Shown one piece after another: positions 1 to 7,026 of a stretch of 11,605 bases of DNA. Below the pieces are notes generated by a model. That model saw nothing but the letters and a program-made list of their open reading frames with translations. It had not been told where the DNA came from and did not search any database. Position 1 is the stretch's first letter. Every line of letters starts with the position of its first letter. The position numbers and the translations under genes were made by a program. The DNA comes from JANMDR01 sp031376425. GTDB lineage: Bacteria > Pseudomonadota > Gammaproteobacteria > Burkholderiales > Usitatibacteraceae. The stretch is from contig JANMDR010000266.1 in assembly GCA_031376425.1 (NCBI GenBank), positions 1-11,605 on the forward strand. The letters run 5' to 3'.

Positions 1-7
1 TTAAAGC

Positions 8-36
8 GCAACTTTCACTTTGTTGCAAGTTTTTTT
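8..36 (+). terminator. Possible weak terminator at the left edge
   Basis: A short inverted repeat, GCAAC at 8-12 and GTTGC at 22-26 with a 9-nt loop, is followed after three bases by seven T at 30-36. This is the shape of a weak intrinsic terminator for a plus-strand gene ending before the window. The stem has only 5 bp, and the gene it would serve is not visible, so this is tentative. Confidence 0.3.
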
Positions 37-50
37 CGGCTTTTTAATCC

Positions 51-97
51 AAAAGCTGAATTTTAAATACACAAAAACCTACAAAATTCAGTTTTTT
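51..97 (+). terminator. Hairpin with T-tract, possible terminator
   Basis: CTGAATTTT (56-64) and AAAATTCAG (83-91) are perfect inverted copies around an 18-nt loop. The flanking AAAAG (51-55) can pair with TTTTT (92-96) if one G-T pair is allowed, giving about 14 bp. Six T (92-97) follow the right arm, as expected for termination of plus-strand transcription. On the minus strand the arm is followed by CTTTT, so weaker two-way action is possible. The stem is AT-rich, which lowers confidence. Confidence 0.45.
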
Positions 98-248
98 GGC
101 CTTTACTGACATGCGTTCATCGCCCGATAAATGAACAGAAATGAAATTTAATCTGCTATTTGTAGAAAAAGCGACAGATAAAATTGTCTCATCGCTTTGC
201 AGTTCGCAGAATCTATGTCGTATTTCTTATGCGGGCGCAATAAAATTG

Positions 249-277
249 TTGCAGTGCAGTAAAACCAGCGTTATTAT
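249..277 (+). promoter_or_regulatory. Candidate distal sigma-70 promoter for gltB
   Basis: TTGCAG (249-254, three of six consensus bases) lies 17 nt before TATTAT (272-277, five of six). Transcription would begin near 284 and leave a leader of about 400 nt holding the hairpins at 345-374 and 495-539. The -35 match is poor and the candidate at 587-615 scores equally well, so only transcript mapping could decide. Confidence 0.2.
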
Positions 278-344
278 CATTTGGAAAAGCTACCGTTTGC
301 TTACCGCATGCGTAATAGCCAGTGTCTACTTTATCTAAATTTCC

Positions 345-374
345 TCTAAACCCTTGTTTAGATGATGTTTTTTT
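345..374 (+). promoter_or_regulatory. Weak hairpin followed by seven T
   Basis: TCTAAA (345-350) and TTTAGA (357-362) can form a 6-bp stem with a 6-nt loop, and seven T follow at 368-374. An alternative 7-bp pairing uses ATCTAAA (333-339) with TTTAGAT (357-363). Two mutually exclusive stems ahead of a T-run resemble an attenuator. However, the stems are AT-rich and the T-run begins five bases after the stem, so real termination here is doubtful. Confidence 0.2.
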
Positions 375-494
375 ACTTGGGACTTATGCATACGCGCCAC
401 AAGCGCCCCTTGCTCAACGTTTCTTCGCTACACACATACCACCTTGGCGGGTTTATCTACCTTGTTTATGCGGTAATGCTATGGCTTTTCTGTA

Positions 495-539
495 CGTGCG
501 CCTACCACTACAAAGGTCTTATTTTGTAGTGGGTGCACG
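495..539. repeat. Strong bipartite inverted repeat upstream of gltB
   Basis: CCACTACAAA (505-514) and TTTGTAGTGG (523-532) are perfect 10-bp inverted copies around the 8-nt loop GGTCTTAT. Outside them, CGTGC (495-499) pairs with GCACG (535-539) across an asymmetric internal loop of five and two bases. No T-run follows, so this is not an intrinsic terminator. It may be an operator for a dimeric regulator, or a structured RNA element if transcription starts upstream. I do not recognise it as a named family and saw no second copy in the window. Confidence 0.6.
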
Positions 540-555
540 GCTGCCTGTAATAACG

Positions 556-570
556 CTATACCTTGTATAG
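556..570. promoter_or_regulatory. Palindrome CTATAC-CTT-GTATAG, possible operator
   Basis: CTATAC (556-561) and GTATAG (565-570) form a perfect 6-3-6 palindrome. Its centre lies about 59 nt before the start site predicted from the candidate promoter at 587-615, a usual place for an activator to bind. The regulator is unknown. Short palindromes of this size also occur by chance in AT-rich DNA. Confidence 0.3.
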
Positions 571-586
571 TAGGTAATTTGCTCGC

Positions 587-615
587 TTCAGGCTGCAAGT
601 TTGCGCGCCTAAAAT
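587..615 (+). promoter_or_regulatory. Candidate proximal sigma-70 promoter for gltB
   Basis: TTCAGG (587-592, three of six consensus bases) is 17 nt before TAAAAT (610-615, five of six). The start site would be near 622, giving a conventional leader of about 70 nt. In that case the hairpin at 495-539 and the palindrome at 556-570 lie upstream as DNA sites. The poor -35 suggests a promoter that depends on an activator, which is an inference. Confidence 0.3.
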
Positions 616-691
616 TTTTGTTTATTTTTTGCAGTTTTTTAGTGTTGTTTTGTCGTATTTTTATCAAATATAAGCCCAAGAAAGCCTAGAA

Positions 692-3600
692 ATGTCGCTA
701 CTGCCTTCGAATATGCCAGCATCCACAACTTTAGAACCCAATATCGATCCACGCATCGACGCGAAAATGCGCGGGCTATATAACCCTGAAAACGAGCATG
801 ATGCTTGTGGTGTAGGCTTTGTAGCGCATATAAAGGGTAAAAAATCGCACGCCATTATCGAGCAGGGGCTAAAGATTCTTGAGAACCTATCACATCGGGG
901 TGCGACGGGTTATGACCCTCTTTTAGGTGACGGTGCAGGCATTTTGATTCAATTACCCGACGCGCATTTACGCCGCGTTTGTGGACAACAGGGTTTGACA
1001 TTACCAGCTGTTGGTCAGTACGGTGCCGGTATGGTTTTTTTACCACAAGAGCACGCATCGCGCATGGCTTGCGAGCAGGAGATTGAGCGTGCTATTTTGG
1101 CTGAGGGTCAAATTTTACTCGGTTGGCGCAATGTACCAACGCGCAATAAGGGTTTATCGGCAGCAACAATTGCTGTGGAGCCAGTAATTCGCCAAGTTTT
1201 TGTAGCGCGTGGTACCAATACGATGTCGCAAGATGATCTGGAGCGAAAACTCTACATCATTCGCAAAAGCTCAGGCCATGCGATTCAAGCATTGAACTTA
1301 AAGCATGGCAAAGAGTTTTATGTTTCTTCATTTTCTACCCGCACCATAGTCTATAAAGGCATGTTATTAGCGGATCAAGTTGGACATTACTACCCTGATC
1401 TTGAAGACCCTGCCATGATGACAGCGCTTGCACTAGTGCATCAGCGGTTCTCCACTAATACCTTCCCAACGTGGGATTTAGCCCACCCGTTTCGGATGGT
1501 GGCACACAATGGTGAGATCAATACATTGCGTGGCAACGTCAATTGGATTCGCGCGCGGCAACAAGGTATTTCTTCGCCTGTTTTAAAAGAAGATTTAGCC
1601 AAAATTTGGCCCTTAATTTACGATGGGCAATCAGATTCAGCAAGTTTCGATAATTGCCTTGAACTACTCACTATGGGTGGCTATCCGCTAGCACACGCCA
1701 TGATGATGATGATTCCAGAAGCTTGGAACGGCCATAAATTAATGGACGAAGATCGTCGTGCATTTTACGAATACCACGCCGGCATGATGGAAGCATGGGA
1801 TGGCCCAGCAGCGATGGCGTTTACGGATGGCCGCCAAATTGGTGCAACCCTCGATCGCAATGGCTTGCGTCCAGCGCGTTACATCATCACCGATGACGAT
1901 TTAGTGGTGTTGGCATCAGAAGCTGGAGTGTTAGATATACCTGACGAAAAAATTGTCCAGAAATGGCGTTTGCAACCTGGCAAAATGTTTTTGGTTGATA
2001 CCGAGCAGGGTCGCATTATCGATGATGCTGAATTAAAGCGCGATATTGCAGCGGCTAAACCGTACCGTAAATGGGTAGAAGAAAGCCGCATTGTGTTGGA
2101 TGACCTACCTGATCCTGCGCCCGCTGAGAAGTCTGCCGTTGCCTTGCTGGATCGGCAACAAGCATTTGGTTACACGCAGGAAGATCTTAAGTTTATTTTA
2201 TCGGCAATGGCAAACTCAGGCCAAGAAGCCATGGGCTCAATGGGCAATGATTCGCCCTTAGCCATCATGACCGATAAGCCGAAAACGCTATATCACTACT
2301 TCAAACAACTATTTGCGCAAGTGACGAATCCGCCAATTGATCCCATTCGCGAAGAACTAGTCATGTCACTGGGTATTTCAATTGGCCCACGACCAAATTT
2401 GCTGGACATTAACGCGACCAGTCCGGGCAAGTGGTTTGATGTGGCGCAGCCGGTGTTAACGTCATCAGACATGGAAAAAATTCGTCATGCTGATCTGTTC
2501 ACTGGTGGTATTTTTCGGGCTAAAGAATTAGATATTACCTACCCTTCAGCATGGGGTGCCGAAGGCATGGAAGCCGCAGTAGCGAGCTTGGCGGCACATG
2601 CTAAAGATGCGATTCACCTTGGCTATAACATTCTAATTATTTCTGATCGAAAAATTAGTGCCGAACGCACACCCATACCGGCATTACTTGCTGTGGGCGC
2701 AATTCACCAGCATTTGGTACGCAATGGCTTACGCACAAGTACAGGGCTGATTGTTGAAACCGGCTCTGCCCGCGAGGTTCATCATTTCGCACTGCTCGCT
2801 GGCTATGGTGCGGCAGCCGTGCACCCGTATTTAGCACTGGAAACCATCAACAATATGCCTGAATACTTGGACGGCAAAATTGATGGCTATACGGCAGAAA
2901 AAAATTACATTAAAGCGATTTCAAAAGGCTTATTGAAGGTAATGTCGAAGATGGGCATTTCGACCTACCAAAGCTATTGTGGTGCGCAAATTTTTGAAGC
3001 CATTGGGCTTTCAAGCGAATTCGTCAATACCTATTTCTTAGGCACAACCACTAAGGTTGAAGGCATTGGCATTTTTGAGATTGCCGAAGAAGCTATGCGA
3101 CTGCACGCGCTGGCGTTTGGCGATGATCCGGTATTGCGCACTAAGCTTGATGCCGGTGGCGAATACGCCTATCGCACCCGTGGCGAAGCACATATGTGGA
3201 CGCCAGAAAGCGTTTCAAAACTACAACATGCCGTGAGGTCGAATTCTAGCGGTACGTATAAGGAATACGCCAAACTCATTAACGATCAAGATAAACGCAT
3301 GATGACCTTGCGTGGTTTGTTTGAGTTTAAATACGCAGCTACCGCTATTCCCATTGAGGAAGTAGAAACTGCAAAAGAAATCGTTAAACGTTTCGCTACC
3401 GGTGCCATGAGTTTAGGTTCTATTTCAACCGAAGCCCACGCCACATTGGCGGTAGCGATGAACCGCCTTGGCGGCAAATCTAACACAGGCGAAGGTGGTG
3501 AGGATGCGAAGCGATTTATTCCTATCACCAAAGAAGGCAGCAGCTTAAAGAGTCATTTAGGTAGTGCTGTTGAGGCCGATTACCCGCTTAAAGTGGGTGA

Positions 3601-5398
3601 TTCCATGCGTTCAAGGATCAAGCAAGTCGCTTCCGCCCGCTTTGGCGTAACGGCAGAGTATTTAAACGCTGCCGACCAAATTCAAATCAAAATGGCACAG
3701 GGTGCCAAACCTGGTGAAGGTGGCCAATTGCCGGGTCACAAGGTTTCCGAATACATCGCCGCACTGCGTTTCTCCACGCCGGGTGTAGAGCTTATTTCCC
3801 CGCCACCGCATCATGATATTTACTCCATTGAAGACTTGGCGCAGCTTATTCATGATCTTAAAAATTGCAATGATCACGCCAGCATTTCAGTCAAACTCGT
3901 GTCTGAAACCGGTGTGGGCACCATTGCGGCCGGTGTGGCGAAAGCCAAAGCCGATCATGTGACTATTGCGGGCCATGACGGTGGTACCGGCGCATCACCA
4001 ATTTCATCGGTTAAGCATACCGGCACGCCGTGGGAATTGGGCTTAGCGGAAACCCAGCAAACACTAGTGCTCAATCGCTTGCGCGGCCGTATTGCGGTAC
4101 AAGTTGACGGGCAAATGAAAACCGGACGCGATGTGATTATTGGCGCATTACTAGGTGCCGATGAGTTCGGCTTTGCGACAGCGCCTTTGGTCGCTGAAGG
4201 TTGCATCATGATGCGTAAATGCCATCTCAATACCTGCCCTGTTGGTGTGGCTACACAAGACCCCGAGTTACGTAAAAAATTCACGGGACAGCCTGAACAT
4301 GTGGTGAACTATTTCTTCTTCGTAGCCGAAGAAGTGCGGGAGATCATGGCGCAATTAGGTGTGCGTAAATTTAATGACTTAGTCGGCCGCGCCGACCTGC
4401 TCGATACCCGTCAAGGCATCGCGCATTGGAAAGCCAAGGGCCTCGATTTTTCGCGTATTTTCTATTCGCCAAAAATGCCTGTAGAAGTCGCACGTCATCA
4501 TTGCGAAACACAAGACCATGGCTTGGCACCCGCACTGGATCACAGTTTAATTGCCCAAGCACAACCGGCCATTGAATCGGGTAAGCTTGTGCAAATTAAA
4601 ACGACCATTCGCAATTTAAATCGTACAGTCGGCGCTATGTTGTCTGGCGCAGTTGCCCGTAAATACGGCAGCGTTGGGCTGCCGGCTGACACCATTCGCA
4701 TTGCACTCACAGGTACAGCAGGCCAAAGTTTTGGTGCTTTCTTAGCCCGTGGGATCAGCATGGAACTCATTGGTCAAGCTAATGATTATGTTGGCAAGGG
4801 TTTATCTGGTGGCCGCATTGTCGTGTCACCCGCAGCAGCATTTAAAGGTAATCCACTGCAGAATATTATTGTGGGCAATACCGTAATGTACGGTGCCACG
4901 GCAGGCGAAGCGTATTTCCGTGGCGTCGCTGGAGAACGCTTTTGCGTACGCAACTCTGGCGCTAGCGCTGTGGTTGAAGGTATGGGTGATCACGGCTGCG
5001 AGTACATGACCGGGGGCACTGTTGTGGTTCTAGGTGAAACTGGGCGCAATTTTGCTGCGGGCATGTCCGGTGGTGTGGCCTATGTGTTAAACGAAAAGCC
5101 TGAAAATACGGCCATCTTCGGCCTGCGCTGTAATATGGCAATGGTTGAGTTAGAAGCGCTGAGCGATACCGTAACTGCGACTTCCCACCTCGGTCAAAGC
5201 GATATGGCGATTGTGAAGGGCTTAGTGGAAAACCATGCCAAATACACCGGTAGCGCCATGGCGCTCGAAGTGTTGGCTGACTGGCCAAAATGGTCTGCGC
5301 GTTTTGTAAAGGTCATGCCCAAGGAATACAAACGTGCTTTGGGCGAACTTGCCGCTAAACGAGCCACTGCAGCTAAATCTGTACAAAAGGCGGCTTAA
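692..5398 (+). CDS. gltB: Glutamate synthase (NADPH) large subunit
   Basis: The large subunit of GOGAT releases ammonia from glutamine and adds it to 2-oxoglutarate on an FMN domain. At 1568 residues it is full length for the family. The class II amidotransferase domain begins at the expected nucleophile Cys39 (EHDA|CGVGFVA), exposed once a propeptide is removed, and includes HNGEINTLRGN (272-282). A central domain follows, then the FMN domain with GGKSNTGEGGE (927-937). The 3Fe-4S cysteines are C1171, C1177 and C1182 (C-x5-C-x4-C), and the GXGXG repeat domain covers about 1280-1530. The ATG at 692 has an in-frame TAA at 671-673 and only a weak purine-rich stretch (678-684) as ribosome site. 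Met8 and Met26 are possible later starts; Met26 would leave a 13-residue propeptide. gltD follows after 58 nt, so the two probably form an operon. Confidence 0.97.
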   Translation: MSLLPSNMPASTTLEPNIDPRIDAKMRGLYNPENEHDACGVGFVAHIKGKKSHAIIEQGLKILENLSHRGATGYDPLLGDGAGILIQLPDAHLRRVCGQQGLTLPAVGQYGAGMVFLPQEHASRMACEQEIERAILAEGQILLGWRNVPTRNKGLSAATIAVEPVIRQVFVARGTNTMSQDDLERKLYIIRKSSGHAIQALNLKHGKEFYVSSFSTRTIVYKGMLLADQVGHYYPDLEDPAMMTALALVHQRFSTNTFPTWDLAHPFRMVAHNGEINTLRGNVNWIRARQQGISSPVLKEDLAKIWPLIYDGQSDSASFDNCLELLTMGGYPLAHAMMMMIPEAWNGHKLMDEDRRAFYEYHAGMMEAWDGPAAMAFTDGRQIGATLDRNGLRPARYIITDDDLVVLASEAGVLDIPDEKIVQKWRLQPGKMFLVDTEQGRIIDDAELKRDIAAAKPYRKWVEESRIVLDDLPDPAPAEKSAVALLDRQQAFGYTQEDLKFILSAMANSGQEAMGSMGNDSPLAIMTDKPKTLYHYFKQLFAQVTNPPIDPIREELVMSLGISIGPRPNLLDINATSPGKWFDVAQPVLTSSDMEKIRHADLFTGGIFRAKELDITYPSAWGAEGMEAAVASLAAHAKDAIHLGYNILIISDRKISAERTPIPALLAVGAIHQHLVRNGLRTSTGLIVETGSAREVHHFALLAGYGAAAVHPYLALETINNMPEYLDGKIDGYTAEKNYIKAISKGLLKVMSKMGISTYQSYCGAQIFEAIGLSSEFVNTYFLGTTTKVEGIGIFEIAEEAMRLHALAFGDDPVLRTKLDAGGEYAYRTRGEAHMWTPESVSKLQHAVRSNSSGTYKEYAKLINDQDKRMMTLRGLFEFKYAATAIPIEEVETAKEIVKRFATGAMSLGSISTEAHATLAVAMNRLGGKSNTGEGGEDAKRFIPITKEGSSLKSHLGSAVEADYPLKVGDSMRSRIKQVASARFGVTAEYLNAADQIQIKMAQGAKPGEGGQLPGHKVSEYIAALRFSTPGVELISPPPHHDIYSIEDLAQLIHDLKNCNDHASISVKLVSETGVGTIAAGVAKAKADHVTIAGHDGGTGASPISSVKHTGTPWELGLAETQQTLVLNRLRGRIAVQVDGQMKTGRDVIIGALLGADEFGFATAPLVAEGCIMMRKCHLNTCPVGVATQDPELRKKFTGQPEHVVNYFFFVAEEVREIMAQLGVRKFNDLVGRADLLDTRQGIAHWKAKGLDFSRIFYSPKMPVEVARHHCETQDHGLAPALDHSLIAQAQPAIESGKLVQIKTTIRNLNRTVGAMLSGAVARKYGSVGLPADTIRIALTGTAGQSFGAFLARGISMELIGQANDYVGKGLSGGRIVVSPAAAFKGNPLQNIIVGNTVMYGATAGEAYFRGVAGERFCVRNSGASAVVEGMGDHGCEYMTGGTVVVLGETGRNFAAGMSGGVAYVLNEKPENTAIFGLRCNMAMVELEALSDTVTATSHLGQSDMAIVKGLVENHAKYTGSAMALEVLADWPKWSARFVKVMPKEYKRALGELAAKRATAAKSVQKAA

Positions 5399-5456
5399 GC
5401 GCTCAACACCACATTGCAAAAAATCATTCACTAATTTTTATTGAGCACGAAATATT
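5399..5456 (+). other. gltB-gltD spacer with a short inverted repeat
   Basis: This 58-nt spacer has GCTCAA (5401-5406) and TTGAGC (5441-5446) as inverted copies, with AAAAAT and ATTTTT arms between them. The right copy lies in the gltD translation-start region, so pairing could partly hide that start. There is no terminator, which fits co-transcription. The stem is interrupted and weak. Confidence 0.3.
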
Positions 5457-6905
5457 ATGGGCAAACCCACTGGATTTTTAGAATTCGAACGCTTGGCTGA
5501 GGCGAGTGTTCCCCCGACGGAACGGCTGAAAAATTATAAAGAATTTGTCGTCACGCTAACGGATGCACAGGCCAAGCAGCAAAGCGCGCGCTGTATGGAT
5601 TGCGGCATTCCCTTCTGCCAAACAGGTTGCCCTGTAAACAATATTATTCCTGATTGGAATGATCTCGTGTTCCGCCAAAATTGGCAGGAAGCGCTGGATG
5701 TTTTGCACAGCACTAACAACTTCCCAGAGTTTACCGGCAGGGTGTGCCCCGCGCCGTGCGAAGCCGCTTGTACGCTCAATATCAATAATGACGCGGTGGG
5801 TATTAAATCAATTGAGCACGCTATTATCGACAAAGGCTGGGAAAACGGTTGGGTTGTACCGCAACCACCGCAGCATAAAAATGGTAAACGAGTGGCAATC
5901 GTCGGCTCAGGCCCGGCTGGTTTAGCCGCAGCACAGCAATTAGCACGCGCCGGTTACGACGTGATTGTGTTTGAGAAAAGCGACCGCGTTGGTGGTTTAC
6001 TACGCTATGGAATTCCTGATTTCAAGATGGAAAAAACCCATATTGACCGCCGCGTAGCGCAGATGCAGGCCGAAGGTGTGCAGTTCCGCCTTAACCAGCA
6101 AATTGGTACTGATACCCCCGCCGATGTGCTGTTACAAGATTTTGACGCGGTTATTTTAGCTGGCGGTGCCGAAGCCCCGCGCGACTTAAACGTGGCTGGG
6201 CGCGAACTTGATGGCGTACATTTTGCGATGGATTTTTTGCCTTGGCAAAACAAAGTTGTCGCTGGCGACACGATTGCCAGCCAGCTCAAAGCTACTGGTA
6301 AGCACGTTGTGGTCATTGGTGGGGGTGACACCGGTTCTGATTGCGTTGGCACTAGCAATCGCCACGGGGCTGCGAGCATCACGCAGTTTGAATTGATGCC
6401 TCAACCCCCTGACGCCGAAAATAAACCGCTTGTATGGCCCAATTGGCCCATTAAACTGCGTACTTCAAGCTCCCATGAAGAAGGCTGTAGCCGCGATTGG
6501 AGTGTTACCACCAAGCGCTTTGAAGGCAGCAATGGCAAAGTTGAAAAACTGATCGCAGCAAGGGTGGAGTGGTACGATGGCAAAATGCAGGAAGTACCCG
6601 GCTCAGAGTTTGAAATGAAAGCCGATTTAGTCCTGTTTGCGATGGGCTTTTTAGGCCCACAACAGCATGGTTTATTGGCGCAGTTCGAGGCGCTTGGTGT
6701 AGAAAAAGACGCGCGCAGTAATGTGAAGGCGAATGTGGATAACATTGGTGCGAAACTCGCCTATCAAACCGGTAACGCCAAAGTGTTTGCTGCGGGTGAT
6801 ATGCGTCGCGGTCAGTCCCTAGTAGTGTGGGCGATTCGCGAAGGCCGTCAATGCGCACGGGCCGTGGATGAATTTTTAACGGGCAAAAGTGAGCTGCCGC
6901 GCTAA
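5457..6905 (+). CDS. gltD: Glutamate synthase (NADPH) small subunit
   Basis: The small subunit of GOGAT oxidises NADPH on FAD and passes electrons through iron-sulfur clusters to GltB. The 482 residues match the usual family length. The N-terminal part carries two cysteine sets for 4Fe-4S clusters: C46, C49, C54 and C58, then C97, C101 and C105. The FAD-binding Rossmann motif is GSGPAG at 150-155, preceded by KRVAIV. The NAD(P)H-binding motif is GGGDTGSD (288-295). Near the end, FAAGDMRRGQSLVVWAI (444-460) is the conserved FAD-contact region of this flavoprotein family. It follows gltB in the usual order. The start has no good Shine-Dalgarno; TTGAGCAC lies 8 nt before the ATG, exactly as at the next gene downstream. 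The MGKPTGF N-terminus agrees with the family start. Confidence 0.97.
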   Translation: MGKPTGFLEFERLAEASVPPTERLKNYKEFVVTLTDAQAKQQSARCMDCGIPFCQTGCPVNNIIPDWNDLVFRQNWQEALDVLHSTNNFPEFTGRVCPAPCEAACTLNINNDAVGIKSIEHAIIDKGWENGWVVPQPPQHKNGKRVAIVGSGPAGLAAAQQLARAGYDVIVFEKSDRVGGLLRYGIPDFKMEKTHIDRRVAQMQAEGVQFRLNQQIGTDTPADVLLQDFDAVILAGGAEAPRDLNVAGRELDGVHFAMDFLPWQNKVVAGDTIASQLKATGKHVVVIGGGDTGSDCVGTSNRHGAASITQFELMPQPPDAENKPLVWPNWPIKLRTSSSHEEGCSRDWSVTTKRFEGSNGKVEKLIAARVEWYDGKMQEVPGSEFEMKADLVLFAMGFLGPQQHGLLAQFEALGVEKDARSNVKANVDNIGAKLAYQTGNAKVFAAGDMRRGQSLVVWAIREGRQCARAVDEFLTGKSELPR

Positions 6906-6926
6906 TTTTTAGCGTACATACAATTC

Positions 6927-6976
6927 AATGCCTTGGAAACGCGCTATTTAAGTGCTTTTTCAAGGCATTTTTGTTT
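6927..6976 (+). terminator. Intrinsic terminator after gltD
   Basis: AATGCCTTG (6927-6935) pairs perfectly with CAAGGCATT (6961-6969). Inside, AAA can pair with TTT and GCGCT (6941-6945) with AGTGC (6951-6955, one G-T pair), closing on the loop ATTTA. A T-rich run follows at 6968-6976. It begins 21 nt after the gltD stop and is the best terminator in the window. It should largely separate gltBD from the transporter gene. Confidence 0.8.
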
Positions 6977-7010
6977 AACTCTTGGCGTTTCACTAGTACT
7001 TAAAATTTCT

Positions 7011-7026
7011 TTGAGCACAAACTGTT
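7011..7026 (+). promoter_or_regulatory. Start-site leader shared with gltD
   Basis: TTGAGCACAAACTGTTATG here and TTGAGCACGAAATATTATG at 5441-5459 agree at 16 of 19 positions including the ATG, with identical spacing. Neither contains a standard Shine-Dalgarno sequence; the only candidate is GAG about 11 nt before the ATG. It could be a shared translation-start element, a remnant of duplication, or chance. A TAAAAT that could serve as a -10 lies at 7001-7006, but no -35 box is properly spaced from it. Confidence 0.3.

Larger units (their letters stand above)
98..691 (+). other. Non-coding region upstream of gltB
   Basis: No gene is supported in this roughly 590-nt stretch. Two short open frames exist (141-338 from ATG and 322-570 from GTG). 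Neither has a Shine-Dalgarno sequence, recognisable family wording or typical composition, and they overlap each other. The region is AT-rich and becomes strongly T-rich at 611-665. It holds a hairpin at 495-539, a palindrome at 556-570, a terminator-like hairpin at 345-374 and three copies of CCTTGTWTA starting at 352, 460 and 561. It most likely carries the gltB promoter and its control sites. Confidence 0.6.

Noticed and set aside
1..66. Lysine-rich minus-strand reading frame ending at TTA 1-3, resembling the tail of a basic protein
   Set aside because: It is closed by an in-frame stop at 64-66 and lacks a start codon; the T-runs read as lysine codons.
195..260. Possible tRNA suggested by GTTCGCAGAATC
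   Set aside because: No acceptor stem, anticodon arm or CCA end can be folded around it.
141..338. 65-residue open frame upstream of gltB
   Set aside because: There is no ribosome site and no family wording, it overlaps another frame, and the region looks regulatory.
322..570. 82-residue frame starting with GTG
   Set aside because: It has no Shine-Dalgarno and runs straight through the hairpin at 495-539 and the palindrome at 556-570, so those structures rather than codons explain the sequence.
1700..1711. ATG repeated four times, a possible microsatellite
   Set aside because: It encodes the MMMM of AHAMMMMIPEAW, a methionine-rich stretch that I recall as typical of GltB proteins.
3955..4284. 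Long minus-strand open frames inside gltB and gltD (for example 3955-4284 and 6005-6382)
   Set aside because: They lie wholly inside strongly conserved enzyme genes and have no recognisable product.
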